The notes: generated by a model from the letters alone, not told the origin. DNA of 11,250 bases from Clostridiales bacterium (GCA_019417795.1 DXUR01000064.1:1-11250), one strand, 5' to 3'; positions 1-7,483 are shown, numbered from the stretch's first letter. Translations and numbers: made by a program.

Positions 1-306
1 CGGTGTGCATACTGCGGCGAGCAGCTGAACTATGAGGATATGCAAGTCGATCACGTTGTTGCGCTGAGGAGTAAGGGTGAAGACGATCTGGCAAATATGC
101 TGCCGGCCTGTCGGAGCTGTAATCACTACAAGCGCGGCAACTCATTGGAGGGCTGGCGGCGAATACTGGAAGCTATGCCGGCCACCTTGGAGCGTGACTG
201 CTATACTTACCGTCAGGCTGTACGGTTTGGTATGGTTAAGCCAACGCCAAAGAAAATTACATTCTACTTTGAAAGGGTGGGTGAAGAACATGGATTGCCC
301 CGTTAA
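1..306 (+). CDS. HNH endonuclease, 5' truncated by window edge
   Basis: The frame is open from base 1, so the true start lies upstream of the window. The visible 101 codons hold a zinc-finger HNH nuclease core. A first Cys pair is at codons 2 and 5 (CAYC), the catalytic V-D-H is at codons 16-18, and the second half (NMLPACRSCNHYK) has Cys at codons 37 and 40 followed by N41 and H42. This is the betabeta-alpha-metal fold that cleaves DNA with one bound divalent metal. The C-terminal part, rich in aromatic and basic residues, has no family I can name. HNH genes of this kind occur in phages as free-standing homing endonucleases and as packaging-associated nickases; nothing here decides between the two. 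The stop overlaps the start of the next gene by 17 bases, so the two are probably co-transcribed. Confidence 0.88.
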   Translation, partial: RCAYCGEQLNYEDMQVDHVVALRSKGEDDLANMLPACRSCNHYKRGNSLEGWRRILEAMPATLERDCYTYRQAVRFGMVKPTPKKITFYFERVGEEHGLPR

Positions 307-1162
307 ATTGAGAAGCGGCGTCCCGACCGATGCCGACATGAGAAAGATCAATGCCGTAAGCTCGCACCCGTTGACTGCCGATCAGGTGTTTATATTCGGT
401 ATGAGGGTGTGCAGCAACGATGTGGATAAGGACTTTGAGCGTTTTACTACTAAATCGCTTCATAGCCTTGCCAAAATGTACATCGGCAAGCCGGGGATTA
501 TCAAGAATGAGGAGAGTGCTCGTATCTACGATACCGTCGTGGTCTCTGATATCGAGAGGACTACGAGATCCGGCGATATCTATTGCGAACTGATCGCATA
601 TGCTTACATCCTCCGTTCTGAGGTGTCTAAGCAGCTGATCGAAGACCTGAATGCCGACATGGTAAAGAATGTGTCTATCGGATGTAGCGTAGCCTCTACG
701 ACCTGCTCCATCTGCGATGAGGAAACCTGCTCTCACGTCAAGGGGAGTGTTTACGATGGGAAGTTGTGCTTTAAGAACCTCAACTCTCCGGTTGATGCTT
801 ACGAGTGGGCTTTCGTGGTTGAACCGAAGAAGCTCGATGCGGCCATGGCCCTTGACGAAGCGATCCAGCACTGCTATAAGGTTGCGGAAAGACTGAGAAA
901 AAGCAACCCTTGTGATACCTGCGCTGCCAAGCATGAACAGCTCGCCCACTGGTTGGAGGAGTTGAAAAAGCTCAGAGTGGAATGCGACGGGCTGCGCTCG
1001 AACTGGTATAAGTGCGCGGAGAAAGTGAAAACGCTGCGGGCAGAGCGCGACGCTGCTGTGTCGGATCTTCGGAAGCTCGTTCCCGTCTGGAAGTGGGATG
1101 GCGAGAAGGAACAAAGCTCCCGTGAGGAAGCACCCAAATGCGGTTGCGTGGACTTTGGATAA
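290..1162 (+). CDS. Prohead-protease-like phage protein with Cys cluster and C-terminal coiled coil
   Basis: The reading frame is open from base 77, but ATG at 290 is the better start: it follows an AGGGTGGGTGA ribosome site by five bases and leaves only a short overlap with the HNH gene. The product is 290 residues. Residues about 30-190 resemble the phage prohead protease fold (U35-like): an early N-D-V-D-K-D-F-E-R-F element, strands ending in SGDIYCEL and AYILRSE, then V-S-I-G-C where U35 enzymes have their serine motif (L-S-I-G-F), and a late D-A-Y-E-W-A-F-V-V-E-P like the conserved C-terminal strand. A CSICDEETCSH cluster after VSIGC could bind zinc. The last 100 residues are charged and predicted coiled coil, with more Cys (NPCDTC, CGC). 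Where active proteases carry a catalytic His, here there is GKPGIIKNEES, so activity is doubtful. The fold assignment is inferred from motif memory, not alignment. Confidence 0.55.
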   Translation: MDCPVKLRSGVPTDADMRKINAVSSHPLTADQVFIFGMRVCSNDVDKDFERFTTKSLHSLAKMYIGKPGIIKNEESARIYDTVVVSDIERTTRSGDIYCELIAYAYILRSEVSKQLIEDLNADMVKNVSIGCSVASTTCSICDEETCSHVKGSVYDGKLCFKNLNSPVDAYEWAFVVEPKKLDAAMALDEAIQHCYKVAERLRKSNPCDTCAAKHEQLAHWLEELKKLRVECDGLRSNWYKCAEKVKTLRAERDAAVSDLRKLVPVWKWDGEKEQSSREEAPKCGCVDFG

Positions 1163-1174
1163 GGCGGTGAATAT

Positions 1175-1390
1175 ATGAAGCATTGTGATTTTTTCGGTCG
1201 GGAGCTTGTGGTCGGAGATCGTGTGGCCTTCATTGACTCCAAGTACCAAGAGCTTCGGAACGGCGAGATCTTAAAGCTCAATGAAAAGCAGGCGACCATT
1301 CGTAATCTGGACGACAACGGCCTATTCGGAGACAAGATGGGATATGGCCGGACGTGTAGAGGATATGGCTGCATAGTGAAGAAAGTTTGA
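1175..1390 (+). CDS. Small SH3-like barrel protein, unknown role
   Basis: A 71-residue protein with ATG at 1175 placed four bases after an AAGGCGGTGA ribosome site, and only 12 bases after the previous stop. The sequence alternates short strands and turns (G-R-E-L-V-V-G-D-R-V-A-F-I, then G-E-I-L-K-L-N, then Q-A-T-I-R-N-L), the usual look of a small SH3/KOW-like beta barrel such as those found in phage accessory proteins. It ends in basic residues (VKKV). No catalytic motif is visible. Its tight spacing places it in the same transcript as the protease-like gene. I do not recognise the family; the barrel fold is inferred from strand pattern only. Confidence 0.7.
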   Translation: MKHCDFFGRELVVGDRVAFIDSKYQELRNGEILKLNEKQATIRNLDDNGLFGDKMGYGRTCRGYGCIVKKV

Positions 1391-1397
1391 CTTTCAA

Positions 1398-1417
1398 ATA
1401 GCAACAAAGTAAATCAA
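1398..1417 (+). repeat. 20-base noncoding motif, copy 1
   Basis: The motif ATAGCAACAAAGTAAATCAA lies between the stop at 1390 and the GTG start at 1437. It recurs with one change at 9493-9512, just downstream of the tRNA promoter. Both copies are outside genes. Immediately upstream is a small inverted repeat, GAAAG (1381-1385) and CTTTC (1391-1395). Its role is unknown; a leader or protein-binding element is possible. Confidence 0.6.
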
Positions 1418-1436
1418 TCAGAAAGGAGCGCGTGCA

Positions 1437-1850
1437 GTGGACGACCTTAAAGAGTTGACGCACAGACTGAACGAGTACGAAGCAACGATCCTGCGTATGA
1501 ACCAGGAGCGTGCCGCTCTGTTTGAAGAGGTGCAAGCGTATAGAAATGCCGCAAGACTCTATGGAATTGACCCGGCGACAATGCTGACGCTGGCTAAGAG
1601 CCAAGTTAAAACCTGCGCCGATAATATCCGCCTCATTGAGAAAATGCAGGAGGTATTTGAGCTGTTTCGGTATGTGCCGGAGAATCTGACGGAGCAGGAG
1701 GTTGTATCAGCAATCACCCAATATGATGGCGACGGCTCCAAGCCGTATTGCGATCTGGTGTACTGCGGACTGAGCATAATCCGCAAATATTTGAAGAAAA
1801 GGAGCGAGTATGATGAGTGGCGAAAAGGTAATTTGCCGGAGGGTTTCTGA
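1437..1850 (+). CDS. Hypothetical coiled-coil phage protein
   Basis: A 137-residue protein starting with GTG at 1437, eight bases after a strong GAAAGGAG site. Residues 1-40 form a heptad-like amphipathic helix (L-K-E-L-T-H-R-L-N-E-Y-E-A-T-I-L-R-M) typical of a coiled coil; the rest is mixed helix with a Y-C-D-L-V-Y-C pair of cysteines near residues 103-108. No enzyme motif is visible and I do not recognise the family. Its last 41 bases overlap the start of the DNA glycosylase gene, which suggests translational coupling. The GTG is preferred because no other start in frame has a ribosome site. Confidence 0.8.
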   Translation: MDDLKELTHRLNEYEATILRMNQERAALFEEVQAYRNAARLYGIDPATMLTLAKSQVKTCADNIRLIEKMQEVFELFRYVPENLTEQEVVSAITQYDGDGSKPYCDLVYCGLSIIRKYLKKRSEYDEWRKGNLPEGF

Positions 1851-2661
1851 TGGCGTGCTCATTAACATTCCCCATACGTTTGATTTGAAGCAGATTGCAG
1901 ATTCCGGCCAGTGCTTCCGGCTGACCGCACTGCAGGATGGGGGATATGTGGCGGTCACCGGCATGAAACTGGTGAAAATCACACCGGGTACCAATGGCGG
2001 GTATGTTTTTCACTGCCCCTATGATGAGTTCCGGGATGTATGGATGCCCTATTTTGATTTGTCTGCTGACTATGAAGCATATCAGCAGAAGATGGCCGGA
2101 GACCCGTTTTTGCGGGAGGCGATCGCGGCAGGTGGCGGCATTCGTATCCTGAGACAGAATTTGTGGGAGATGGTAGTGACCTTCATTATCTCTCAGCGGA
2201 ACAATATCCCGCGCATTCGCAAAGCGGTAGATATTCTCTGCCAGACATTCGGTACGCCGCTGGGGGAGATCAACGGTCAGCAGTTCTATTCCTTCCCGAT
2301 GCCGGCGCAGCTGAGAGGTCAGGATCTGTCACCGGCATCGCTGGGCTATCGTGAAAGCTATGTGAAAGAGATGGCCGAGTATGACGAAGATTTCTGGGTG
2401 CAGCTCCAGAAGCAGGATGACGATACAGCCCGGAAGACGCTGATTGCTCTGCGGGGCATTGGCGAGAAGGTTGCGAACTGTGTGATGCTGTTTGGGCTTC
2501 ACCGTATGGACAGTTACCCCAGGGATGTGTGGATCAACCGCATGATTGATGATGTCTACCATGGCAATTTCGATCCTTCTCAGTACGCCGGATTTGCCGG
2601 CTATGTTCAGCAGCTCCAATTCTTCTATTACCGCAAGACGGCGAAGGAGGAAAGCGTGTGA
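1810..2661 (+). CDS. ogg: OGG1-type 8-oxoguanine DNA glycosylase / AP lyase
   Basis: A 283-residue DNA repair enzyme of the helix-hairpin-helix glycosylase superfamily. The N-terminal domain carries FDLKQIADSGQCFR, a typical opening of OGG/AlkA relatives. The middle has LWEMVVTFIISQRNNIPRI. The HhH segment is LRGIGEKVANC, with Lys220 matching the Schiff-base lysine of human OGG1 (K249), followed by P-R-D-V-W with Asp239 matching D268; the 19-residue spacing is the same as in OGG1. Both catalytic residues are present, so a bifunctional glycosylase/lyase is expected, probably removing 8-oxoguanine, though the substrate pocket cannot be judged here. ATG at 1810 lies five bases after AAAGGAG, and a second ATG at 1813 has even better spacing. 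The gene overlaps its upstream neighbour by 41 bases and the downstream GTG by four. Confidence 0.88.
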   Translation: MMSGEKVICRRVSDGVLINIPHTFDLKQIADSGQCFRLTALQDGGYVAVTGMKLVKITPGTNGGYVFHCPYDEFRDVWMPYFDLSADYEAYQQKMAGDPFLREAIAAGGGIRILRQNLWEMVVTFIISQRNNIPRIRKAVDILCQTFGTPLGEINGQQFYSFPMPAQLRGQDLSPASLGYRESYVKEMAEYDEDFWVQLQKQDDDTARKTLIALRGIGEKVANCVMLFGLHRMDSYPRDVWINRMIDDVYHGNFDPSQYAGFAGYVQQLQFFYYRKTAKEESV

Positions 2662-3878
2662 TCGTTAAGGTATGTGACACGATTATGGGAGCAGGTAAAA
2701 CCGAGTCCGCGATCACTTTGATGAACCAAGACAAGGAAAGCCGCTACGTATTTATCACGCCATACCTGGACGAAGTAGAACGAATCAAACGGAGTTGCAG
2801 TGGGCGGAAATTCAAAGATCCGCAAAGCAAAGGTAAGGGTAAGTTGGAAAATCTGCATTACCTTTTGTCTATGAGGGATAACATCGCCAGTACTCATGCG
2901 CTGTTTGAGTCGTATAACGATGAAACGATTTCGCTGATCCAAGACGGCGGCTATAAGCTCATTTTGGATGAGGTTTTCCAAGCCGTTCAGACAATCCCGA
3001 TTTCTCCAAAGGATTTGCAAATGCTCAAGCGGGAGATGATCGAGGTTGACTCTGAGTACCGTGTGCGGTGGGTAAATGATGACTACGAGGGTAGATTTGA
3101 AGACCTGCGGGATATGTGCATGACCGGCAACGTCATTTTGTATAATGACTGCCTCTTGCTATGGAAGTTCCCGATTGAGGTATTTCAATCCTTCGATGAG
3201 GTGATCATTCTCACCTATATGTTCGATGCCCAGGTGCAGAAATATTACTTCGACATTCATAATATCGAAGTTCAGCGGATCGGAACGGTTTGTGAGAACG
3301 GGGTATATCATTTCAGCGATACACCTCACATACCGGATTACGTAGCCGAACTCCCAAAGAAAATTCATATCATCGAGGATGAGAAACTGAATAAGATCGG
3401 CGAAATGAGGTCGAGCCTATCTGTTTCTTGGTATAAGAAAGCGCGTGACACCAAAGGACAGCCGCTTATCAAACAGCTGAGAAACAATTTGACGAACTTG
3501 TTCAAGAATATGCTCAATTCTTCATCAGACCGTAACCTGTGGACGGTTTTTAAGGATTACCAAGCTCTCCTGAAAGGCAAAGGATATACCAAGGGTTTCC
3601 TTTCCTGCAATGTCCGGGCTACTAACGCATATCGGAATAGGGACTGCTTGGCCTATTGCGTCAACGTGTACTACAACCCTTTGCTGAAAAATTACTTTCA
3701 GGAGCAAGGAGTTGAGGTGCGCGAGGATGAGTATGCGTTGAGTGAGATGATCCAGTGGGTATGGCGGTCGGCCATTCGTGATGGCAAAGAAATCTGGATC
3801 TACATTCCAAGCAGGCGGATGAGGGAACTGTTTCGGAATTGGTTAAACGACATCTCTCATGGAAACACGACAGACTAA
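2658..3878 (+). CDS. SF2-helicase-like ATPase
   Basis: A 406-residue protein starting at GTG 2658, which overlaps the glycosylase stop (GTGA) and follows a GAAGGAGG site. Motif I (Walker A) is MGAGKTES with Lys14; F-I-T-P-Y-L-D-E follows as motif Ia; motif II is L-I-L-D-E with Asp104-Glu105. A V-I-I-L-T-Y-M-F-D segment sits where motif III is expected. Near the end, N-V-R-A-T-N-A-Y-R-N-R-D-C-L-A-Y-C and Q366-W-V-W-R-S-A-I-R look like motifs V and VI with an arginine-finger pattern, followed by I-Y-I-P-S-R-R-M-R. This order fits a superfamily 2 DNA or RNA translocase, short for the class but with both ends present. The substrate cannot be read from the sequence. Its position before the polymerase-like gene suggests a role in replication or transcription of the element. 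Confidence 0.8.
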   Translation: MIVKVCDTIMGAGKTESAITLMNQDKESRYVFITPYLDEVERIKRSCSGRKFKDPQSKGKGKLENLHYLLSMRDNIASTHALFESYNDETISLIQDGGYKLILDEVFQAVQTIPISPKDLQMLKREMIEVDSEYRVRWVNDDYEGRFEDLRDMCMTGNVILYNDCLLLWKFPIEVFQSFDEVIILTYMFDAQVQKYYFDIHNIEVQRIGTVCENGVYHFSDTPHIPDYVAELPKKIHIIEDEKLNKIGEMRSSLSVSWYKKARDTKGQPLIKQLRNNLTNLFKNMLNSSSDRNLWTVFKDYQALLKGKGYTKGFLSCNVRATNAYRNRDCLAYCVNVYYNPLLKNYFQEQGVEVREDEYALSEMIQWVWRSAIRDGKEIWIYIPSRRMRELFRNWLNDISHGNTTD

Positions 3879-3950
3879 TTGCGGCGTCAACGATTCATTT
3901 GATCATATAGGGAACTTGAAATTTAAGAGAGCTGACGCGGCGGTGTGTAG

Positions 3951-3959
3951 CGGAAGGAG
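3951..3959 (+). promoter_or_regulatory. Strong ribosome binding site fixing the start at 3967
   Basis: GGAAGGAGG lies six to seven bases before ATG 3967. The upstream in-frame ATG at 3859 overlaps the helicase end and has no such site, so 3967 is preferred and the 88 bases from 3879 are mostly noncoding. Confidence 0.75.
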
Positions 3960-3966
3960 GCTTACA

Positions 3967-4149
3967 ATGAACACCGCACGAAAAAATTGTATTTGGTATG
4001 ACCAATGTGGCTCGGAGTGCCAGGGGAAGTGTGACGACTATTCTCCGGCTGACGACGCAGGGGGAAACGAAGTGTTCTATCAGAGCGTTTTGAAAGAGAA
4101 CGCTCAGGAGTACGAAAAGGTAATTCAGGAATATTCAGACAGGGGGTAA
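3967..4149 (+). CDS. Small Cys-rich protein, possible zinc knuckle
   Basis: A 60-residue protein. The frame extends back to 3859, but ATG 3967 has an excellent GGAAGGAGG site and the extra 36 residues look noncoding. The N-terminus has four cysteines within about 14 residues (N-C-I-W-Y-D-Q-C-G-S-E-C-Q-G-K-C-D-D-Y), spaced C-x6-C-x3-C-x3-C, compatible with binding one metal ion; the rest is an acidic helix. I do not recognise the family. The stop TAA shares its last A with the ATG of the next gene (TAATG), a coupling arrangement. Cys-knuckle proteins of this size in phages are often nucleic-acid-binding or host-modifying, but nothing here identifies the target. Confidence 0.65.
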   Translation: MNTARKNCIWYDQCGSECQGKCDDYSPADDAGGNEVFYQSVLKENAQEYEKVIQEYSDRG

Positions 4150-4511
4150 TGTGTTTGAACCGTGAAAATCGCAGAGCTTTGAAAAAGAAGCTCAGGGACA
4201 AAGGCTCACGCGCACTTGCTGCGGATGCCCTGGAAAGCCTCGGAAACGAGATCGACAAAAAGATCCGTGATGGGGATTTGGTCACTCTGAATGTGGATCA
4301 AATCACAACTCGGAAGGATTATCCGCGTATGCAGGGAGAGTACCGTCAATTCGTGGAGGCCAGCCGCGACAAGGTATTTGTTGCGCATCCGTATCGTGAA
4401 CGACCCGATGGGTTCTCTGCTCTGATTGAGCTGGAGGGCGTAGAGACCTGGTTGTTCTGGTATGGGGATCTGATTCAAGTCGAAAACATTCAAACTGAGG
4501 AAGGTGAATAG
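4149..4511 (+). CDS. Hypothetical 120-residue protein, basic N-terminus
   Basis: The frame starts at ATG 4149, overlapping the previous stop (TAATG). The ribosome site AGGGGG at 4141-4146 is only two bases from that ATG but eight from TTG 4155, so a TTG start giving M-N-R-E-N-R-R-A-L-K-K-K-L (118 residues) is at least as likely. The N-terminal 45 residues are a strongly basic helix followed by an acidic one. The C-terminal half is strand-rich with aromatics (F-V-A-H-P-Y, then W-L-F-W-Y-G-D-L-I-Q-V), ending in an acidic tail. No catalytic motif is visible and I do not recognise the family. It sits directly before the polymerase-like gene with a three-base gap after its stop, so the two are very likely co-expressed and could cooperate. 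Confidence 0.75.
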   Translation: MCLNRENRRALKKKLRDKGSRALAADALESLGNEIDKKIRDGDLVTLNVDQITTRKDYPRMQGEYRQFVEASRDKVFVAHPYRERPDGFSALIELEGVETWLFWYGDLIQVENIQTEEGE

Positions 4512-4514
4512 GCC

Positions 4515-7337
4515 ATGGGTAACTCGGTCTATATCGTATCTGTGGATGCCAAGGACTTGTTCTTGGCGAACTATTCAAGCCCGAACAGTAAGGAATATTC
4601 TGTGAAGTTGGCTGGATCAGACCACAACGACCAGTTCAATACAAGACGTTTTGTCAACACTTTGGATTATAGCCTCGACCTGATAAAGCTGAGGGAAGTT
4701 TATGAGAAGGTATACCGCCGCATGGACTTCACGTTCAGTAAGCGGGGTAAGGAATACTGCCGGCGCGTGATCAATGTCACGTTCAAGTACAGCGTCAAGG
4801 AGTTCAACCGCTTCTTTGACAACACCTACATCAAGTATGGCTATCTGCCGCAGGATGTGCAGCTTACCGACAATATTTGTATCAAGGATGGGGAGCTGAT
4901 TGCTGTACGGGTAGGATCTCCCGTCGAAAATCCGGCCTCTCCCCAGGAGCTGGGGGATCTGTTCGTTTTTGATAATGGAATGTATCGGCTTGGGAAAACC
5001 ATGAAGGTACTTCTTACCGTAGCCCAGCTTCGGAATCGTCTTTATCAGGACGGATTCACGTGCGATGGTATTGTGTTCCGTAGGTTCAAGCGTTCAAGCG
5101 GAAGCAGCCGAATTGGAAAGTGCCTGTTCATTGATGAGCAGCTGTATCCAAGAATGCACAAGTGGGAGCTTTGTGGGCTGAAAGTGAAAGAGGGTCAGGA
5201 GATTGATCTGGCCGCTCTGGAAGCCTATATCGCCCTTACTCTGAGTAGCATCGTCGGTACTATTCCGCTGCGGCCCGAGAACTTCTTGGTAATCGACGAC
5301 TATAAGAGCGTGTTCAAAGATCGCGTTGTGGCGACAAGGATTGGTAGCGATAACTGGCTTACTTCAAAGTCGGAAGAGGTTGAGATCGAGAACAGTATTT
5401 GGGACGGACAGTCTCTCATTGACAAAAGTGCTATGGGCGAATGGCAGGATTACGGTATGATCCTTCTGCGGAACCGGTTTTTCAAATCGGCCTGTTTTAA
5501 TACCAATATCCAGAAGTTCTTTGCCGATCGTGGCATTACTGACGTATCCCAGCTTTCCGGTTTCACGCTGGCGCAGGATATCAGCGATATCAAGGTCATT
5601 ACTACGCCCAGTAGTATTAAGTACGTGAAGTTTGGCACTCTGGAACAGTGGCTGAGATTGCTGGACGAAGACGGTAACTTTGGTGTCGTGAAGCATGAGA
5701 AGCCGACGCATTTCTTTGATGGCCGCATGGTGCAGATTCATTACCAGCTTTTGAATACTCTTCAGCTTTCGCAAGATGATGTTGACCAGTTGGTAAAACC
5801 GTCGTTGGATTATCTGCGCATGATCCAGACAGATCCTGCGGTGCTGCGGTACCATATCAAATATATGGGCGGGGATGAGGAGATCGACAGCGACGGAATT
5901 ACGACGACGAACGATGTGGTATATCAGATGTTGGGCGTCACAGATAAGTTTTCTCAAACGAAGCTGTACCACAACTTCAAAACCGACGTATCGAAGTCGT
6001 TCAAAAAAGAGCTGGCCCGTGGACACATCCTTGTAGAAGGGAACTATTCAACTCTGCTGGGAAACCCTATCGAAATGCTCTACTCTGCGATTGGGCAATT
6101 TGATGGTGAGAGTAAAATCGGAGTAGGCAATGTTTTTTGCCAACAGTTTGCTTTTGATCAGACTATTCTCGGATCGCGCAGCCCCCATGTGACGATGGGA
6201 AATGTACTTCTGGCGAGGAATACGGACAACGAGGAGATTCGGCAGTACGTCAATACCACGCGAGAGATCGTGTGTGTTAACAGTATCGGTGAGAATATTC
6301 TTTTCCGGTTATCCGGTGCAGACTTTGACTCTGATACCATGTTGCTGACGAATAACGCTATCCTTATTCGGGCCGCAGAACAGAACTATCACAAATTCCT
6401 TGTCCCGACCAGCATGGTAGACGCTAAGAAAATCGTGCGTCATTATACCAAATCAGATCAGTCTGATCTGGATATCAAAACATCGGTCAATAAGATCGGT
6501 GAGATCGTAAACCTCTCCCAAGAGCTGAATACGAAGCTATGGGACGCGCTGAACAGCGGAGCAGATTTTTCCGAGTATGAGGAGCTTTACTGCGAGATCG
6601 CCCAGCTGGACGTTTTGAGTAACATCGAGATTGATAAGGCGAAGCGAGAATATGCCGTAGACAGTGTTGCGGAAATCAAACGGTTGAGAAAAAAATATGA
6701 GATACGCGACGATGATGGCCGGCAAGTAAAGCCCAACTTTTTCGGGAAGATCGCCCGCATGAAGGGCTACTATGACAGTGTGGGAAAAAACTATCGTTTC
6801 CACAATACGACGATGGATTTTTTGCAGCACAGTCTGAACTCTTACCGTACAAGCTATGCTTATACGTCGTTCATCCCGTTTTCTGAGCTGTTGGTAAACG
6901 ACGCTTATCTGCAAAAATCTGTGAGCTATTCACAGGTCGAACGGATCTTGGGGTTTGTCAGGGATATGAGATCTAAGATCCGGGCGGTTTGGGATGGAAC
7001 AGACGAAAACCTGGATAACTACGGTAAGGCAATCCTGGTACATGAGATTCGGCAGGAGTATATCAACTATATTAAGTCACTGCGGATCAGCCCTCATACT
7101 GCATATCGGTTGATGCTCGCCATTGAGGAGCCTCAGAATAAAGATATCTCACGCACCTTGTTTTATACGTTGTTTTCGGCACCTAATCAGTGCTTTTTGG
7201 ACTTGATTGAGCAGAGTCGGACACCCATTTCAACGTTGACTGAGGTTTCTGATGGCCTGTGGGACGTGGAAATTTATGGGTTCCATTTCCGTAGAGAAAC
7301 GGCGATGTGCCCAAAAATAATGTCCGATAACTGTTGA
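4515..7337 (+). CDS. Divergent double-psi-barrel RNA polymerase-like protein (beta'-type DFDSD)
   Basis: A 940-residue protein with ATG 4515 seven bases after AAGGTGA. The key region is residues 550-610. S554-R-S-P-H558 followed by T-M-G-N-V-L-L resembles the beta' element N-R-A-P-T-L-H-R-L-G. About 45 residues later, R-L-S-G-A-D603-F-D605-S-D607-T-M-L-L-T aligns with beta' N-A-D-F-D-G-D-Q-M, whose three aspartates bind the catalytic magnesium. All three are kept; the usual Gly is Ser. Upstream, residues 503-518 (G-H-I-L-V-E-G-N-Y-S-T-L-L-G-N-P) could belong to the partner barrel. A long N-terminal domain and a C-terminal helical region (K-I-G-E-I-V-N-L-S-Q near 660-670) have no family I can name. 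Known single-chain relatives are YonO, crAss-like phage polymerase and eukaryotic-type RdRPs. An element-specific transcriptase is the best inference, but activity and template are not shown. Confidence 0.7.
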   Translation: MGNSVYIVSVDAKDLFLANYSSPNSKEYSVKLAGSDHNDQFNTRRFVNTLDYSLDLIKLREVYEKVYRRMDFTFSKRGKEYCRRVINVTFKYSVKEFNRFFDNTYIKYGYLPQDVQLTDNICIKDGELIAVRVGSPVENPASPQELGDLFVFDNGMYRLGKTMKVLLTVAQLRNRLYQDGFTCDGIVFRRFKRSSGSSRIGKCLFIDEQLYPRMHKWELCGLKVKEGQEIDLAALEAYIALTLSSIVGTIPLRPENFLVIDDYKSVFKDRVVATRIGSDNWLTSKSEEVEIENSIWDGQSLIDKSAMGEWQDYGMILLRNRFFKSACFNTNIQKFFADRGITDVSQLSGFTLAQDISDIKVITTPSSIKYVKFGTLEQWLRLLDEDGNFGVVKHEKPTHFFDGRMVQIHYQLLNTLQLSQDDVDQLVKPSLDYLRMIQTDPAVLRYHIKYMGGDEEIDSDGITTTNDVVYQMLGVTDKFSQTKLYHNFKTDVSKSFKKELARGHILVEGNYSTLLGNPIEMLYSAIGQFDGESKIGVGNVFCQQFAFDQTILGSRSPHVTMGNVLLARNTDNEEIRQYVNTTREIVCVNSIGENILFRLSGADFDSDTMLLTNNAILIRAAEQNYHKFLVPTSMVDAKKIVRHYTKSDQSDLDIKTSVNKIGEIVNLSQELNTKLWDALNSGADFSEYEELYCEIAQLDVLSNIEIDKAKREYAVDSVAEIKRLRKKYEIRDDDGRQVKPNFFGKIARMKGYYDSVGKNYRFHNTTMDFLQHSLNSYRTSYAYTSFIPFSELLVNDAYLQKSVSYSQVERILGFVRDMRSKIRAVWDGTDENLDNYGKAILVHEIRQEYINYIKSLRISPHTAYRLMLAIEEPQNKDISRTLFYTLFSAPNQCFLDLIEQSRTPISTLTEVSDGLWDVEIYGFHFRRETAMCPKIMSDNC

Positions 7338-7395
7338 ATTTTCACAATTTTATACAGATTTTCGGGTTTGTTGGTCGAATAATTCTGAAACCACG

Positions 7396-7429
7396 TTGGG
7401 AACTCTCGTTTGTTGTCGGGAGTTCCCAA
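7396..7429 (+). terminator. Strong hairpin after polymerase-like gene, possible terminator
   Basis: TTGGGAACTC (7396-7405) pairs with GAGTTCCCAA (7420-7429), extended by TCG/CGG with one wobble to 13 base pairs around an eight-base loop. No U-run follows directly, so it may instead be a 3'-end stabiliser or processing site. Confidence 0.5.
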
Positions 7430-7446
7430 GTCCTAAATTTGGTGTA

Positions 7447-7474
7447 ATTTTGAGGGAGTACCCTCAAATTTATT
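7447..7474 (+). terminator. Second hairpin with T-rich tail, candidate intrinsic terminator
   Basis: TTTGAGGG (7449-7456) pairs perfectly with CCCTCAAA (7461-7468) around an AGTA loop; AA/TT pairs extend the stem beyond a T-T mismatch. TTTATT follows. This is the better intrinsic terminator candidate of the two. It ends only a few bases before the next ribosome site, so it could also regulate that gene. Confidence 0.5.
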
Positions 7475-7475
7475 A

Positions 7476-7483
7476 GAAAAGGA
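7476..7483 (+). promoter_or_regulatory. Ribosome binding site favouring GTG 7492
   Basis: GAAAAGGA abuts the ATG at 7483, leaving no spacing for it, but stands eight bases before GTG 7492. The later start is therefore preferred. Confidence 0.6.

Larger units (their letters stand above)
7338..7482 (+). other. Noncoding gap with two hairpins between operon blocks
   Basis: About 145 AT-rich bases separate the polymerase-like gene from the next block. It holds the two hairpins listed separately and no convincing sigma70 promoter: TTGAAT at 7334 and TATACA at 7351 are only 11 bases apart. It most likely ends one transcript or tunes read-through into the next. Confidence 0.6.

Noticed and set aside
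77..289. Upstream extension of the protease-like gene to ATG 77
   Set aside because: It overlaps the HNH frame, which has clear motifs there, and ATG 290 has the ribosome site.
257..1249. Long open frame on the minus strand (330 codons) opposite the protease-like gene
   Set aside because: It spans three plus-strand genes with good ribosome sites, has no ribosome site of its own and shows no recognisable motif; it mirrors the codon bias of the plus strand.
5364..6026. 220-codon minus-strand open frame inside the polymerase-like gene
   Set aside because: It is entirely within the larger coding frame and has no domain-like features.
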